Source: Misgurnus anguillicaudatus | Taxonomy: Eukaryota; Chordata; Actinopteri; Cypriniformes; Cobitidae | Assembly: GCF_027580225.2 (NCBI RefSeq) | Contig: NC_073356.2 | Coordinates: 682,001 to 746,000 of the forward strand | Reading direction: 5' to 3' | Length of the DNA stretch: 64,000 bases | In this document: positions 1-11,325 of the stretch, piece after piece | How the letters are laid out: every line of letters starts with the position of its first letter | Position numbering within the stretch: position 1 is the stretch's first letter | The notes under the pieces: generated by a model | Told to the model about the DNA's origin: nothing | Database searches by the model: none | What the model saw: the letters and a program-made list of their open reading frames with translations, nothing else | Program-made: the position numbers and the translations under genes

Positions 1-1318
1 CACCTGAGCTTATTTGTAAAATGTCCTGTAAATTTAACCTCATATGTTCTCCTTGCAATTGTGCTATTAATCTTTGTCTTTCTTCCTGATATTTAGTACA
101 GTGTAAAATAACATGCTCTATTGTTTCTGAATTACCGCAAAATAGACAGTTGCCATCAGCATGCTTCTTCATTATTACCAGTGTATTGTTTAATCGTGTG
201 TGACCATATCTCATTCTTGAAAATACATCCTCCTCCTCCTTACTTCTGTTCGTATTTCTGCCCTTTCCCACTTTGTTCTGTATACTATAGTACTGTCTTC
301 CAGTCTGCCCACTGTCCCATAATGTTTGCCATTTTCCCTTCATTTTGTTTTTAACCATACTTTTAATTTCTGCTTTACTGTAATTTACCTCAATATCTAT
401 GTTAGGCTTTCCAGCTGCTTGCTTAGCGTATTTATCTGCTGACTCATTTCCTACAACTCCTATATGAGCTGGTACCCATACAAGAGTTACATCAATTCCT
501 GACCTCACCAGATTGTTTGCCACTTTTAGAATATCATATACAATGTCCTGCCTTGAGTTTGACTGAAACGTTTTGATACTAATTAAGGCTGAACTGGAAT
601 CTGAAGCAATTATTGCCTTCCTAGGCCTATTGACATCCACCCAAATCAAAGCTAGCCCCACAGCGATCAACTCTGCTGTGTAAACGGCTAAATCATCACT
701 GATTCTTTTACCCACTTCAATTTTTAATTTAGGGATAACATAAGCAACCCCCATTCTTGTATCCGTCCGTTTAGATGCATCTGTATATATAATTAAATCC
801 TCCCTATACCTCTCCATTAAATAGTTCTGCACCCTGTATTTGTCTATGTCATTTTCTTGCTTTTCTTCTAATAGTCCCAAATCAATGGACATCTCTTTAA
901 AAACCCATGGTGGATTAACTGGTAACGCTACAGTAGGACTTATTTTTAACTCATTAATCCTCATTTCATTTACTTTATCATTGATGACCCAACCAAAACT
1001 TCTGACTTGAGCGTTTCCACGCTCTTGACATTGCTTCAGCACTGATTGACTCATATGTTTTTCATTATGACCTCTCAAGTTTGCCCAATACACAAGGGCT
1101 AGCTGATCTCTTCTAAGGTGAAGAGGCATTTCTCCCATCTCCACCTGGACAGCTGTCACTGGCGTGGTTTTGACAGCACCACAGCATAATCTCAACGCCT
1201 GATTTTGGATCACATCCAACTTGTTCAGCCATGTTTTGGCTGCAGATCCATATATTAAGCAACCATAATCAAATATAGACCTGATCAAACCTGTATAAAT
1301 TGTTCTTAAAGCATGTCT
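1..1318 (-). pseudogene. LINE ORF2 C-terminal part with RNase H domain (partial)
   Basis: Translating the - strand gives a continuous reading frame that leaves the window at base 1. It contains the four RNase H acidic motifs in order: YTDAS (about 785), YTAELIAVG (about 680), ASDSSSALI (about 600) and WVPAHIGVVGNESAD (about 470). After that comes a Cys/His stretch, NCLFCGN with a downstream HVILHC (about 150-90), of the kind found at the end of many LINE ORF2 proteins. The region before RNase H (thumb, about 1480-1318) is in another frame, so a frameshift near 1318 separates this part from the RT domain. Confidence 0.8.
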
Positions 1319-1483
1319 ACTTGCTCACCACTCCGCACAAACACCTCATTACATTTATTACTTTTTTGCACTTATCAATTATTTTTTGAATATGCATTGC
1401 CCATGTCAATCTTTGATCAAACCATTTGCCCAAGTATTTAAAGGAATCAACCCTTTCTAACTCATTAGCAGAAAGTTTCACTT

Positions 1484-2251
1484 TTATTTCCTTGGCCAGT
1501 TTCTTTCTTGAAAAAAAAACATTATTTTGGTTTTATCAATAGAGATCCTAAAACCACATCTAATAGCCCAATTATCCACTACATCAACTGCTTGCTGAAT
1601 CTTATTCATCACAAATTCCACATTCCTCCCTCTTTTCCATAATGTACCATCATCTGCAAACAATGCTACATCTACAAAATTCTCTACTTCCTTAAAAATG
1701 TCATTAATCATGATGGAGAACAATAGAGGACTGATAATACTCCCTTGCGGAATACCATTTTCTACCTGATACCGCTCACTTGTCACCCCATTTATCCTTA
1801 CTATTATTGATCTCTCTGACAAAAATTCCTTAATCCATGTAAACACTCTTCCCTTGATTCCCATATGATTTAACTTAATCAAAAGGCCTTTCTTCCACAT
1901 CATGTCGTACGCTTTCTCAATATCACAAAAGACAGCCACCACTGACTCCTTGTTCACTTGAGCTTTTCTTATGGCATCCTCCAAACACACTAAAGGATCC
2001 ATAGTACCTCTACCTCTTCTAAAACCACTCTGATAATTTAGTATCAATCCTTTAGTCTCAACTATATATATAAGTCTGTCATTTATTATTCTTTCCATTG
2101 TTTTCTCCAATTGTGACGTAAGTGCTATTGGCCTGTAGTTGTTAGGAATCTTTGGGTCTTTTCCAGGCCTTTTAATAGGGATAATTATAGATTCTTTCCA
2201 TGCTCTTGGAATATTTCCCTCTGTCCATACCTTATTGTAAAGACATAACAA
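1484..2251 (-). pseudogene. LINE ORF2 reverse transcriptase domain
   Basis: A 255-codon open stretch covers the RT fingers and palm: NYRPIALTS (38-46), SGFRRGRGTMD (75-85), first catalytic Asp in FCDIEKAYD (108-116), GIPQGSIISPLLFSIMINDI (166-185) and the catalytic FADD box (198-201). Catalytic residues are kept, but the domain is cut from the upstream endonuclease by a frame change near 2275 and an in-frame TAA near 2253, and from RNase H by a frame change after FQERNWPRK. It is therefore a pseudogene piece of one original ORF2. Confidence 0.85.
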
Positions 2252-2271
2252 TATTTATTTTCCTTTATCAG

Positions 2272-3690
2272 TTAGGTTCTCAACATAGCATAACAAATCC
2301 CATCCCCCCCTGGTGAAGATTTACCTAACTTTCTTAGTGCAATATTTAGTTCAGTTAATGTGAATAATTCATTCAACACCCCTCCTGTCACATCTTCATT
2401 CTCAAAATCATGTTCATATTTTTCCATTGTTTCTGCTCTTGCTCTTTTTTCCTGTTGACTCAGATTTTCATTACTATGTACCTTACTTAATACCTTTGCC
2501 ATTATCTCTGCTTTGCCAATGTTACTAGTGATTACATTCTGACCATCATTCATCACAGGATATCCATACTCTTTTCCGCTCCCTTTCATTTTCTTTATCA
2601 TGCCCCAAACTCTCTCTACTGGAGTAGTCCTTCCTATAGAGTCACAGAACCTTCTCCAGCAACTATTCTTAGCCTCCCTTATAGTTTTCCTTACAGCTGC
2701 TTGAGATTTCTTAAACTTGATTAAATTCTGGAAATTGTGTGTTCTTTTCAAAATTCTAAAAGCTTTGTTCCTCTCTTTATTTGCTGTTTTACATTCATTA
2801 GACCACCATGGTACTATTTTATTTAAATTTTTGGATTTAGGAATGGCTAAACTTGCAGCACTGATTATGCCAGCACCAATATCCATGCACAAACTTTCAA
2901 TATCTCTGTGCACATCTATTGCTGAAAGCATCTCATCACTACTCTCTCTAAATTTTTCCCAATCTGCTTTCTCTAATATCCATCTCTCATTTTTGACTTC
3001 ATGTTCAACTGCAGCTTTCATTCCTACTTGAATTATAATAGGGAAATGGTCACTACCTACAGCATTGTCCTTTAATACCTCCCATTCACACTTATCTGCT
3101 AATGACATAGTAGCCAATGAGAGATCTATTGCTGATTCTGTTCCCCTAACAACATCAATTCTAGTTCCTGATCCATCATTCAGACAAACTAACTCTTCCT
3201 CATCCATAAATTCTAACATTACATCCCCATTAACATCATTCCTTTCCCCCCACAATGTACTATGTGCATTAAAATCACCACACCATATCACTCTCCCCTT
3301 TGTATCCTTCCCAATATCTGCCAATTGGCTTAATTCTAATTGCCTACATAGATTATAGAAATTTATTATCTCTATACTACCTTCGTTTGAACAAACTTCT
3401 ATTATAATGTACTCTAGATCAGTCCCTCTTTTAATTTCTCTATATTGAATGCCTTTTTGTATGAAGGTTATGACTCCCCCACCTTTACCAGCTTCTCTAT
3501 CTCTCCTTATTGAGGTATATCCTTTAATAACAAAATCCAGTTTAGGAATCAACCAACTTTCCTGTATACAAATAACATTAGGTTTTACACACATCTCATC
3601 AACATATTTTTTAAATTCCTGCCCATTCGCTATTAAGCTCCTCGCATTCCATTGCAATATAATCAAAACCATTATGCAGTCCCACCCCAT
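2272..3690 (-). pseudogene. LINE ORF2 N-terminal endonuclease domain
   Basis: A 472-codon open stretch starts with an APE-type endonuclease: Asn in LQWNARSL (15), Glu in QESW (44), GDFNAHS (138-144) and SDHFPI (213-218). These are the catalytic signatures of LINE endonucleases that nick the target for reverse transcription. The linker then runs to the start of the RT, where a frameshift ends it. Its start overlaps the end of the ORF1 tail by about 19 bases in another frame, a usual arrangement in two-ORF LINEs; the second Met (3672) may be the real start. Open frames on the + strand across this region are shadows. Confidence 0.85.
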
Positions 3691-3956
3691 GTCTGAGATT
3701 GTTGTGTTTCATCATTAAGAATGTCTCTCACTCTTTCCCAAGGCATTCCCTTTGCATCCAGGAATTTCTCGGCTGACTTGACAATTATTTTAATTCTTTC
3801 TGTTCTACTACTGGTCTGTGCTGAACAATTGATTATTTCAGCCATGAAGAGCACAAAATCACCTTTACTCACAATCAATGTATCTTCTTGTAATTTTTTA
3901 CATTTGACACAGTCCCTTACATCTTTAGTCCTATCCTTTATTGTTTCTCTCATCAC
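3672..3956 (-). pseudogene. LINE ORF1 C-terminal tail, out of frame with zinc-knuckle part
   Basis: A 94-codon stretch lies between the zinc-knuckle ORF and the endonuclease ORF. It overlaps the stop of the upstream frame by 4 bases. The protein is charged and helix-prone (RTERIKIIVKSAEKFLDAKG). I infer that it is the original end of ORF1, separated by a one-base frameshift at about 3955. It could also be a genuine overlapping frame; an intact relative would decide. Confidence 0.5.
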
Positions 3957-4541
3957 ACCTCTTGGACTTTCTTAGTTGCCTCTGCGTATGAAACACATTG
4001 GACTGCTTTAATTCGCTGTACCTCTTGCATTCTTTTGTTAGCCTCACAACCCCCATATGCTGCGCTATGTTCTCCTCCACAGTTACAGCATTTTAGTTTT
4101 GCCCCCTCTTCACACTTTCCATATTCATGTTCACCACTACATTTACTGCACCTTTGTTTGCCCTTACATATCGCCGCTACATGCCCATACCGTTGGCATT
4201 TAAAACACCGCAGTGGAGGCGGAACATAGACCTTGACATCATAGCTCATATAACCAATAAAAACTTTCCCTGGGAGTTTGTCTTCCTCAAAAGTTAACAT
4301 TATTGATAAACTGTCACAAATATTTCCATTTCTTCTTGTTTTAAGTCGTTTTGCTTCCCTTACTTTAACATTGTTAATTCCTTCTTTCACTGAATCCACT
4401 GACTCACTTAGAGGAATCCCTGATATTACACCCCTAACAATGTTTTTATCATATGCCATTGAACACTTCACTCGCTGTCCATTCAGTTTATTTATCTTTA
4501 TTGCTTTCTGTTGTTGCTTCTCATTTTTACATATTACCAAT
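3953..4541 (-). pseudogene. LINE ORF1, second part with three CCHC zinc knuckles
   Basis: This is the gag-like RNA-binding protein of the LINE. In the 195-codon stretch the zinc knuckles follow one another: CFKCQRYGHVAAIC (112-125), CSKC...GKC (131-143) and CCNCGGEHSAAYGGC (151-165). The N-terminal part of the same protein lies at 10870-11284, on the other side of a transposon. Removing the insertion and one 8-bp TSD copy restores one continuous frame of about 331 codons, so ORF1 was still open when the transposon arrived. Confidence 0.8.
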
Positions 4542-5073
4542 TAGGGCTGCACGATATATCGAAAATGTATCGCCATCGCGATAACTGTGTATGCGATATG
4601 CATATCGCAGGGAGCTGCGATAACTTGCATTTGTTTTACGTGTCTATCATTTGTGTGTTGCATGCTTAGATCGTCCAAATTACACTGATCAGAAGGTGGT
4701 TCCCACACACTTACTTTACTTGAGCGGCTCTCTCAAGTATATTAACAACTGCCCACGTATATTTAGCATCAAATTTTGTCTTTTTTTGTCCGTGATAATG
4801 ACATTATGCGTGCGAGCACGTCATGTCTTTTCTGATGAGTTCGCTGTGCGTTCGCATGCTTTCTGTTTCTCGATGAATTAGGTGCGACGCAAAGCTCAGT
4901 GTCACATTGAATCATTGTATCCTTCCATGTTCCTGAACTTGATCATAGTTGTATCCATTAGAGGTCTTCACGGAAGGACACGAGTCTATATTTTGAAAGG
5001 TCAGTTGGGTCCGAGTCGGTCCCGTTTTAATTACTTCAGGTACCGGGTCTGTTTCAACCCAAGTCGATCAGAG

Positions 5074-5570
5074 ACGGTGTTGTGTCGAACTCAGTTCCCC
5101 CTATGTTTCCCCTTTAGTGTAGTGCTTTTATAGCGTTTTCATCACGTTACATTTAGAAAGATTAAAGATTTGAATTGGTTATACTAAAAAGGCATAATAT
5201 CATGTATTTTATAATACAATTTATTAAATATTTCATACATTTGACCGTTTTCTATTAGGGTATTTCTTTTAAAATATAGCCTGTCTTTTTCTTTTTTTTC
5301 CTTTACTGGTTGTCTTAAAAATGTAATGTTTGCATACATAATTAAATAAATATTATACATATAATATGATTCATACTGTAAAAATAATTGACTTACCATT
5401 AAGAACAATACAGATACATTACAGAAATGCACACATATACATCTCAGTAGCCATTAAAACTTAATATATAAATAATAAAACTTATAACGTGATAAAAACG
5501 CCATAAAAACACTACACTGAAGGGAAAAATAGAGGGAACATAGGGGGAACAGACTTCGACACAACAACGG
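5074..5570. repeat. Inverted repeat, arms about 80 bp
   Basis: The left arm (about 5074-5150) contains TTCCCCCTATGTTTCCC, and the right arm (about 5485-5570) contains its near-complement followed by CGACACAACAACGG. The spacer of about 330 bp is AT-rich. This looks like a small hairpin element or the remains of one inside the left arm of the hAT-like transposon. I could not find a clear TSD. Confidence 0.55.
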
Positions 5571-5801
5571 CCGTGAAGAGTCAAGGGCTCGTTATAGTCG
5601 TGCGTAGGTCCTACGGCGTAGCATCGACGTCGTAGCCTACGCGTCGGTTTTCATTTATACTTCTGCGTCGTTGTCCGCGTCGACGTGTATGTACACATGC
5701 AGACCGCTAGTCGGCAGTATCCGAGAAAATCTAACTAACAGTAGCAGCAGTGCAACAGCCGAAGAAGCGGCATTGTGTATGTTTGAAAGAAACAGGCAGC
5801 A

Positions 5802-7281
5802 ATGGCGGCACGTCGACAGCGACTATTGTTGGAGCTTGAAATGTTAAACATTGAAGAACAGATTATTTTTCTAAAACTACTAAAAAAGAAACGACGACAA
5901 AATGACAGAAGATGGGGTGTTCGACCATTGCATCAAACGAGAGAACACGAAGGAGAGTTTGTCACGCTTGTCCAACAGATGCGGGACATGGATGAGGAGA
6001 TGCATTTCCGATATTTTCGTATGTCGGCAAGTCGATTTGACGATTTGGTTCGTCGTTTACAACCCTTTATAAGTCATCAGTCAACCCATGGTATGCCAAT
6101 AGATCTTCGGCAAAGACTGGCAGTGACCCTCCGTTTGTTAGCTTCAGGTGCTACCCAACAAACAGTAGCTGCTAGCTACAAAATAGCGGCATGCACAATG
6201 TCTTCTATTGTGTCCGAGGTCTGTAAAGCACTTTGGAAAGCATTGCAGCCAGAATTTCTACCATGCTGCAATGCAGCGCAGTGGGAAGCTATCGCAGCTG
6301 ATTTTTGGCGGTTGTGGAACTTTCCGAACTGTGTTGGAAGCATCGATGGAAAGCATGTAAACATCAAGGCCCCGCCGTCATCTGGTTGTGACTATTTTAA
6401 CTACAAGGGTGTACACTCCATTGTCCTTTTGGCTACCTGCGACGCCAGGTATAGATTTACCATGGTTGATGTGGGAGGATACGGGCGAGAAAGTGATGGA
6501 GGAATCTTTAAGGAGAGCAAATTTGGTTCCATGTTGCTCGAGCAGAAACTGAATCTGCCCCCGCCAGCCAATCTCCCAGGGACCAGAGTCACACTGCCAC
6601 ATGTGATAGTTGGAGATGCTGCTTTTCCACTTCTGAATAATCTCATGCGTCCCTTTCAAGGTATGTTGTGATATATTTTGTGTGTGTGTGATGTGTATGT
6701 ATTTCGTGTATATATTTATTTCCATGCGTGTTTGTTATGGACTTGAGCATTGCACATTGCATGTCTATTATAACTATGTTTACAATTCTAATATAATCTA
6801 CTGTAATATCCTCTTGAGTACATTATGTATGCAAAAGTTATGTAACTACACAATTAAAACAATTGTATTTTGTTTTCCCAAAGGAGGCGCAACCAAGACA
6901 ATGGAAAAGCAGATTTACAACTACAGACATTCCAGAGCCAGACGTGTTATCGAGAACAGCTTTGGAATTTTGGTGGCAAGATGGAGAATTCTGGGACGAG
7001 CCCTGGAATTCCATCCGGACAAAGCAGTCGATGTTGTGAAGGCGTGTGTCATGCTTCACAACTTTCTCACATACACAGATGAAGTGAACACGCCTGCAAA
7101 CCGATACATCCCTGCTAATTTTGTGGACACAGATGCTTCTGGTGTCCCTCAACCTGGGGAATGGCGAGCGGTTGTTGCAGACAATGGTACTTTACATGCA
7201 CTTGATCCACGCTACCTGTCAAGGTGCCGTACCAGTAGAGCTTCTATGGGTGTTCGTAATGACCTAATGTCATTCTTTTAG
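5802..7281 (+). CDS. Harbinger transposase (HARBI1-like), two exons
   Basis: The DDE nuclease that cuts and pastes the element. Exon 1 is 5802-6660 and exon 2 is 6884-7281, joined across a GT-AG intron (donor gtatgt at 6661, acceptor ending AG at 6883). The splice keeps frame across a glycine codon and gives 418 aa, a normal length for the family. The N-terminus is basic and helical; a helix-turn-helix-like region ([26 protein letters not shown]) follows. Candidate catalytic residues are D182 (VGSIDGKHV), D272 (VGDAAFPL) and E310 (RRVIENSFG). The start ATG has G at -3 and +4. No stop or frameshift interrupts it. Reading through the intron gives the separate frame that begins at 6682, which is not a gene. 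Confidence 0.88.
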
Positions 7282-8391
7282 TCACCACAAGGACTTGTAC
7301 CATGGCAGAACCACATTGTTTGTCGTGGACTATTAAATAATGTTCTCTAAACAATCTGATTGTTAATATGTGACTTGTGAGATGCAAGTGTAAGGCCAAA
7401 GTATCACATTTTGCTGATATTGATGCTTCTGTGAGACGATGAAACATTCTTGGTCAAAAGGCATATCAAATAAATGTGATTTGACAGAAAATGTATTTGT
7501 GTGGTATTGTACTTTCTAGATATTATTACATATTTCAGGTTAATCAATTTCTGTTGTAAGCTTACGCAACAAATTATTCAACAAATTAATTTTTGGTTTG
7601 TTTCTTGGCTGATCTATTACACTTTATAGATCTGTTTATTTTCCATGTAAAGAAACACATTACAACATATTACAGTTGTTTGTTATTGCTTAACACACAT
7701 ATTATCAAACCGTATTCTGCGCAAAACACAAACTTCATGGTAAAAGTTATGAAGTCAATCTCATATTCTCCTATGGAAAATTACTTTTGACTGATGAAAA
7801 TACATGACAAACACCAGGCCTACAGTACTCCCTAGCCTTGCAAAATACCGGTGAAATTATAAATTAATTCTTCAGTTTCACTTTAATTGGAAAAAGAACC
7901 TTAATGTATTTCCAATGACCACATTTTGAATGGAAGTTTCTTTTATTCTCGGTCTAAAAATTTTAAAGGGTGTACATTACATGAAGCAGTACAGAAAAAC
8001 AAAGTATGTCAATGATGTGAAGTACATAGTTGTGTGTTTTCATACTCGGAATCTGATTAAATCGGTTCAAATTGAAGGAATTTTTGTTGAGTTTTTCAAG
8101 ACACATTGAAAAAATTTTACTTGTGTTAAGTTTAATAATCTAACTGTGTATCAGGTATGTGGTTTACCAACCGAGGCAAATAAAACCACTTTTACGTGTG
8201 TTAGCATTTGAGAAATGCTGTAATATTCAAGTTTGAAAGGCAAGAATGAATGCACAATGAATAGTGCAATATTACGAAGACAACAATGTTTTTTTCTTTA
8301 AACGTTTTATTAAACAATTCTATTATTAAATAGATATTAAAAGTCAAAATAAAACACTATAAACATGAAACTGGTGTAGTAGCACACAATT

Positions 8392-8905
8392 AAAAGTGGC
8401 AGCACAGTTTATTTCTGTTGCCGATTCAAGTATGGAATACACATATACAAACATTAAAAGGTAATACAATAAAAATGGAACTTGTGTAACGTAATGAGAA
8501 AAGTGCACACAAACGTGGCAGCACAGTGTATGTCTGCTGCTGTTTCAAATATTGAAATATACATATATAGACATTAAAGGGAATTAAAATGAAACGTGTG
8601 TAATGTAATCAAAAAAGTGCACACAAACGTGGCAGCACAGCTTATGTCTGTTGCTGTTTCAAATATTTCAATATACATATATAGACATTAAAAGGAATAA
8701 CAATGAAACTTGTGTAATGTAATGAAAAAAGTGCACACAAACGTGGCAGCAAAGCTTATGTCTGTTGCTGTTTTCAGTATGGAGTATAAATATGAAATAT
8801 ACATAGACATTAAAAAGGTAGTCCAATCAAAAAACACTAGAAAAATTAAACTTGTGTAATTTAAAAACAAAGTGCACACAATTAAACGTGGCAGCACAGT
8901 TTATT
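8392..8905 (-). repeat. Tandem repeat (period 114-145 bp) at the 3' end of the MADF gene
   Basis: The phrase GTGGCAGCA followed by TCTGYTGC recurs at 8396, 8515, 8629, 8743 and 8888, spaced 119, 114, 114 and 145 bases. The last unit overlaps the final codons (KQQQK and stop) and start of the 3' UTR of the MADF gene, so the array looks like repeated copies of that gene end. It is transcribed, if at all, as 3' UTR. Confidence 0.8.
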
Positions 8906-9836
8906 TCTGTTGCTGTTTATCGAATAATAGTTTATAGATGTCGAAGATGGCCTGCGGCCGATGTTCATCGGGCAATCGACGCAGCATGTCCGCAACAGTT
9001 TCTCCAAACCGACTGTATTCTTTCAAAAGTTTGTTCTGGAGTTCACAACGACGGGCCTCCAGCAATTCCAGCTGCTTGGACAAGTCCTCGTCCGGTTCTC
9101 TCCTCTTTCGCTTGTGCGTTGATTTCGGGCTAGTGAAAAGAGGAGATGGCGGGCAGGCCGAGCTGGACTCTGGGCTGGAGGACGATGCCATCGACTGGGT
9201 TTGCGTCTCCTCTGCTGGCGTGTACTCTGTCGGCGTTTCGTCACCTTGTGAGCTGGCCACGACCCCGTTCTCATTTGCACTCTAGTAAAAACACGTAAAC
9301 AATTTAATGAGCACGTTTTCGTACCAAATAAAGAACAATACCAACCGGGTCATGTAAGCAAGCAAGCAAACAAACAAACCAACTAGCTTGTTGGCTACTA
9401 GGCTAGCTAACGATCATCTGTACTAGACACGCTTTTATGCAACTCAAATAATCATGAAAGTTATATTTACCTCATGTTTGTCGTAGTTGCTTTCAGTCTG
9501 CCGATGCTTTACATGTGGTTCCAGCCAAGAAAGAAAAATGTAAAGTGCTGGAACTTTCTTTCCTCCTGGGTCGCCGCTCCTGGCACTGCCTAGCTTTTTG
9601 CGAAGTCGAACGAATTTGTCTCGCATGTTCTTCCATCGCTTCAAGCATTCGGTCTTCTCCAACCCCATATTTTCCACGATTTCTCGCCAAGAATTACTGG
9701 CCATCTGCGCATCTTTATAATGCGAAGAAGTTGTATCATAAAGATGGACGTATTTTCTAACTTCTTCAGCCAATCTCTCTTCGACTTGATCCATTTTTTT
9801 TTCGTCGCAAGCGGAAATGCGTAGGAGGAAATGCAA
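8901..9836 (-). CDS. Harbinger MADF/Myb-like DNA-binding protein, two exons
   Basis: The partner protein of Harbinger elements, which by family precedent binds transposon ends and carries the transposase to the nucleus. Exon 1 is 9836-9471 and exon 2 is 9281-8901; the donor reads GAG|gtaaat and the acceptor tttactag|AG. Both boundaries are in phase 0 and give about 248 aa, or 234 aa if the Met at 9794 is used. Exon 1 is a MADF/Myb-SANT-like domain (LAEEVRKYVHLYD, NSWREIVENMG, CLKRWKNMRDKFVRLRKKL). Exon 2 is Ser/Pro/Thr-rich, then KRKRRE (possible nuclear signal) and a helical tail LSKQLELLEARRCELQNKLL. It ends in KQQQK inside a tandem repeat. Confidence 0.85.
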
Positions 9837-10869
9837 CGCAATAAATAGGGTGGGCTTTTGGCCGGTGAGGGAGGGATTCTAGCCAAACAATCACAGCGCT
9901 TGCGGTCCGCGTAGAACTGACGCGCTGTTAGAAATTTTGTGAGGTGCGCGTCAGGCTACGCAGAGCTACGCACAGGCTACGGCGTAGGACCTACGCACGA
10001 CTATAAATCGCCCTTCAGTCAGCGCTAACGCACTAAAGCGCATGTGCAGTCTCAAGCGTGCCTCCGGTTTCTATGGCGATGAAAACTGACTCTTGTTTAT
10101 ATAAAGTCACGGCCACGCGCTGCACTTTCTTTCTCCCATGTTTATAGTATTATTATCAATGAACCGTCTTTTTATATCTAAAATGTTTGCTACAAAGACG
10201 GTAGCAAATAACCAATGTTAATGCCAAGCCCATGTACTGAACGAGCAGCTCAAACTGTCAAACAGTCATTATGTAAGCTGAATCTACATACTTTATATAG
10301 AGTATACTTTTGAATCTAAAATAATTAAGGATTAAGCTCTTTTAATCTGCAACAGAGGAATAGAAAGAGAGGCACTTTTACTGCTTCTACACAAACCAAT
10401 CAACTTTATAATCTTTAGACCTATTTATAATCCATAGACCTGCATTGTCTATCATTAATATACTATACATTTTATTGTATAAAGTTAGTCTTTCTACACC
10501 TTTCACAATGTTAATAAATCCATTTAAAGGGGGTCATATTCACAAGTTCATTCAGCTTTGTTCATGTCAAAGAGAAAGGAAAGAGAGTTTGGAGTGGTTG
10601 GATTTATGAAATTAATATAAATATTCAATAAATCAAAGTATTGCGTTATGGTCACACATTACTAGTTTTTTTGTCACATGTATAGCATATTTTAATTACA
10701 TCTTTAGAATATGCATTACCTCTTTATTTCATACCATATCTAAATGCTAAAATAAAAGCAAATAAAAAAAGAATTTCTCTAAGTAAGACATATCGCAAGG
10801 CATATCGCCATCGCACCCACCAACAGAACTATCGCATATCGCATATTTTCTCATTATCGTGCAGCCCTA

Positions 10870-11284
10870 TTACCAATAAAGAACCATTCCTCAACTTTTT
10901 AGCGCTCCTTACCTCCCCAATTTCTTTATGCAGAGATTTAGTTAGTTGGATTGGACTCCAGTCGTCAAAAGTAGTCCCCTCCTGCAGTAGTTTGATAAAT
11001 ACCTTGATCTCAACTTCACTCCTTTTCACCGTTTTTATTCCTTTTTCAATGTCACTATTATCTGATTCATCTCTATCTTTATTTTTCCGTTTTCTCTGTA
11101 CTACTTTCCATTCTTCCAAACTCCCGCGTCCAACATCCATCTCCCCATCCTCACTTCCTGATCCGTCACTTTCAAACTCCTGACCATTCACAGTCCAGTT
11201 GTTGCCAACCGCCTTAAGCGCCTGAAGTTCCCGATCCACCATGCGATCCACAGACAAACGTCCTCCCGCGTTCCCTTCCGCCAT
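10870..11284 (-). pseudogene. LINE ORF1, N-terminal part
   Basis: Starts at ATG 11284. The protein is acidic and low-complexity (ESDGSGSEDGEMDVGRGS), then basic (VQRKRKNKDRD), then a compact stretch ending GSLLVI at the insertion site. It continues in frame with the zinc-knuckle part at 4533-3953 once one TSD copy is removed. The remaining open frame past the insertion point is an accident of transposon sequence. Confidence 0.75.
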
Positions 11285-11325
11285 TCTACAGACTCAGCTC
11301 CCCCCGACGCAACTTCCTCGGATTA

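Larger units (their letters stand above)
5584..10014. mobile_element. PIF/Harbinger transposon, two genes, apparently complete
   Basis: A 4.4 kb element. The ends are AGGGCTCGTTATAGTCGTGC and, on the right, the complement of AGGGCGATTTATAGTCGTGC, flanked by a 3-bp TSD, TCA (5581-5583 and 10015-10017); a 3-bp TSD is the Harbinger hallmark. Both ends carry clusters of GTAGG/CTACG motifs, candidate binding sites for the element's Myb-like protein. Inside are a rightward transposase gene and a leftward MADF/Myb-like gene, arranged convergently, the canonical two-gene layout. The interval 7282-8390 between them is AT-rich with no gene seen. Confidence 0.9.
4542..10869. mobile_element. hAT-like DNA transposon inserted in the LINE ORF1
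   Basis: The ends are inverted repeats TAGGGCTGCACGATA (left) and its complement (right). The flanks carry an 8-bp TSD, TTACCAAT, at 4534-4541 and 10870-10877; 8 bp is the hAT signature. Subterminal regions repeat the TATCGCA/GATATGC theme at both ends. Without the Harbinger insertion the element is about 1.9 kb and shows no transposase, so it is non-autonomous. Left arm 4542-5580 and right arm 10018-10869 hold no gene I can support. Confidence 0.85.
1..11320 (-). mobile_element. I/Nimb-type LINE, split by a 6.3 kb insertion, 3' end outside window
   Basis: A non-LTR retrotransposon read right to left: ORF1 with zinc knuckles (11284 to 3953), an APE-type endonuclease (3690 to 2272), reverse transcriptase (2251 to 1484) and RNase H (about 1318 to 1). 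An RNase H domain behind the RT plus a three-knuckle ORF1 is the layout of I-clade LINEs, including the fish Nimb group. ORF2 is broken by frameshifts near 2275 and 1318 and by a stop near 2253, so the copy is dead. The segment 4542-10869 is a later hAT-like insertion. The 5' boundary is not certain: the sequence is LINE-like to about 11310, next to another transposon at 11326. The clade name is inferred; the domain order is seen. Confidence 0.85.

Noticed and set aside
2717..3718. Several + strand frames of 80-104 aa
   Set aside because: They are antisense to the LINE endonuclease ORF, which has clear motifs on the - strand.
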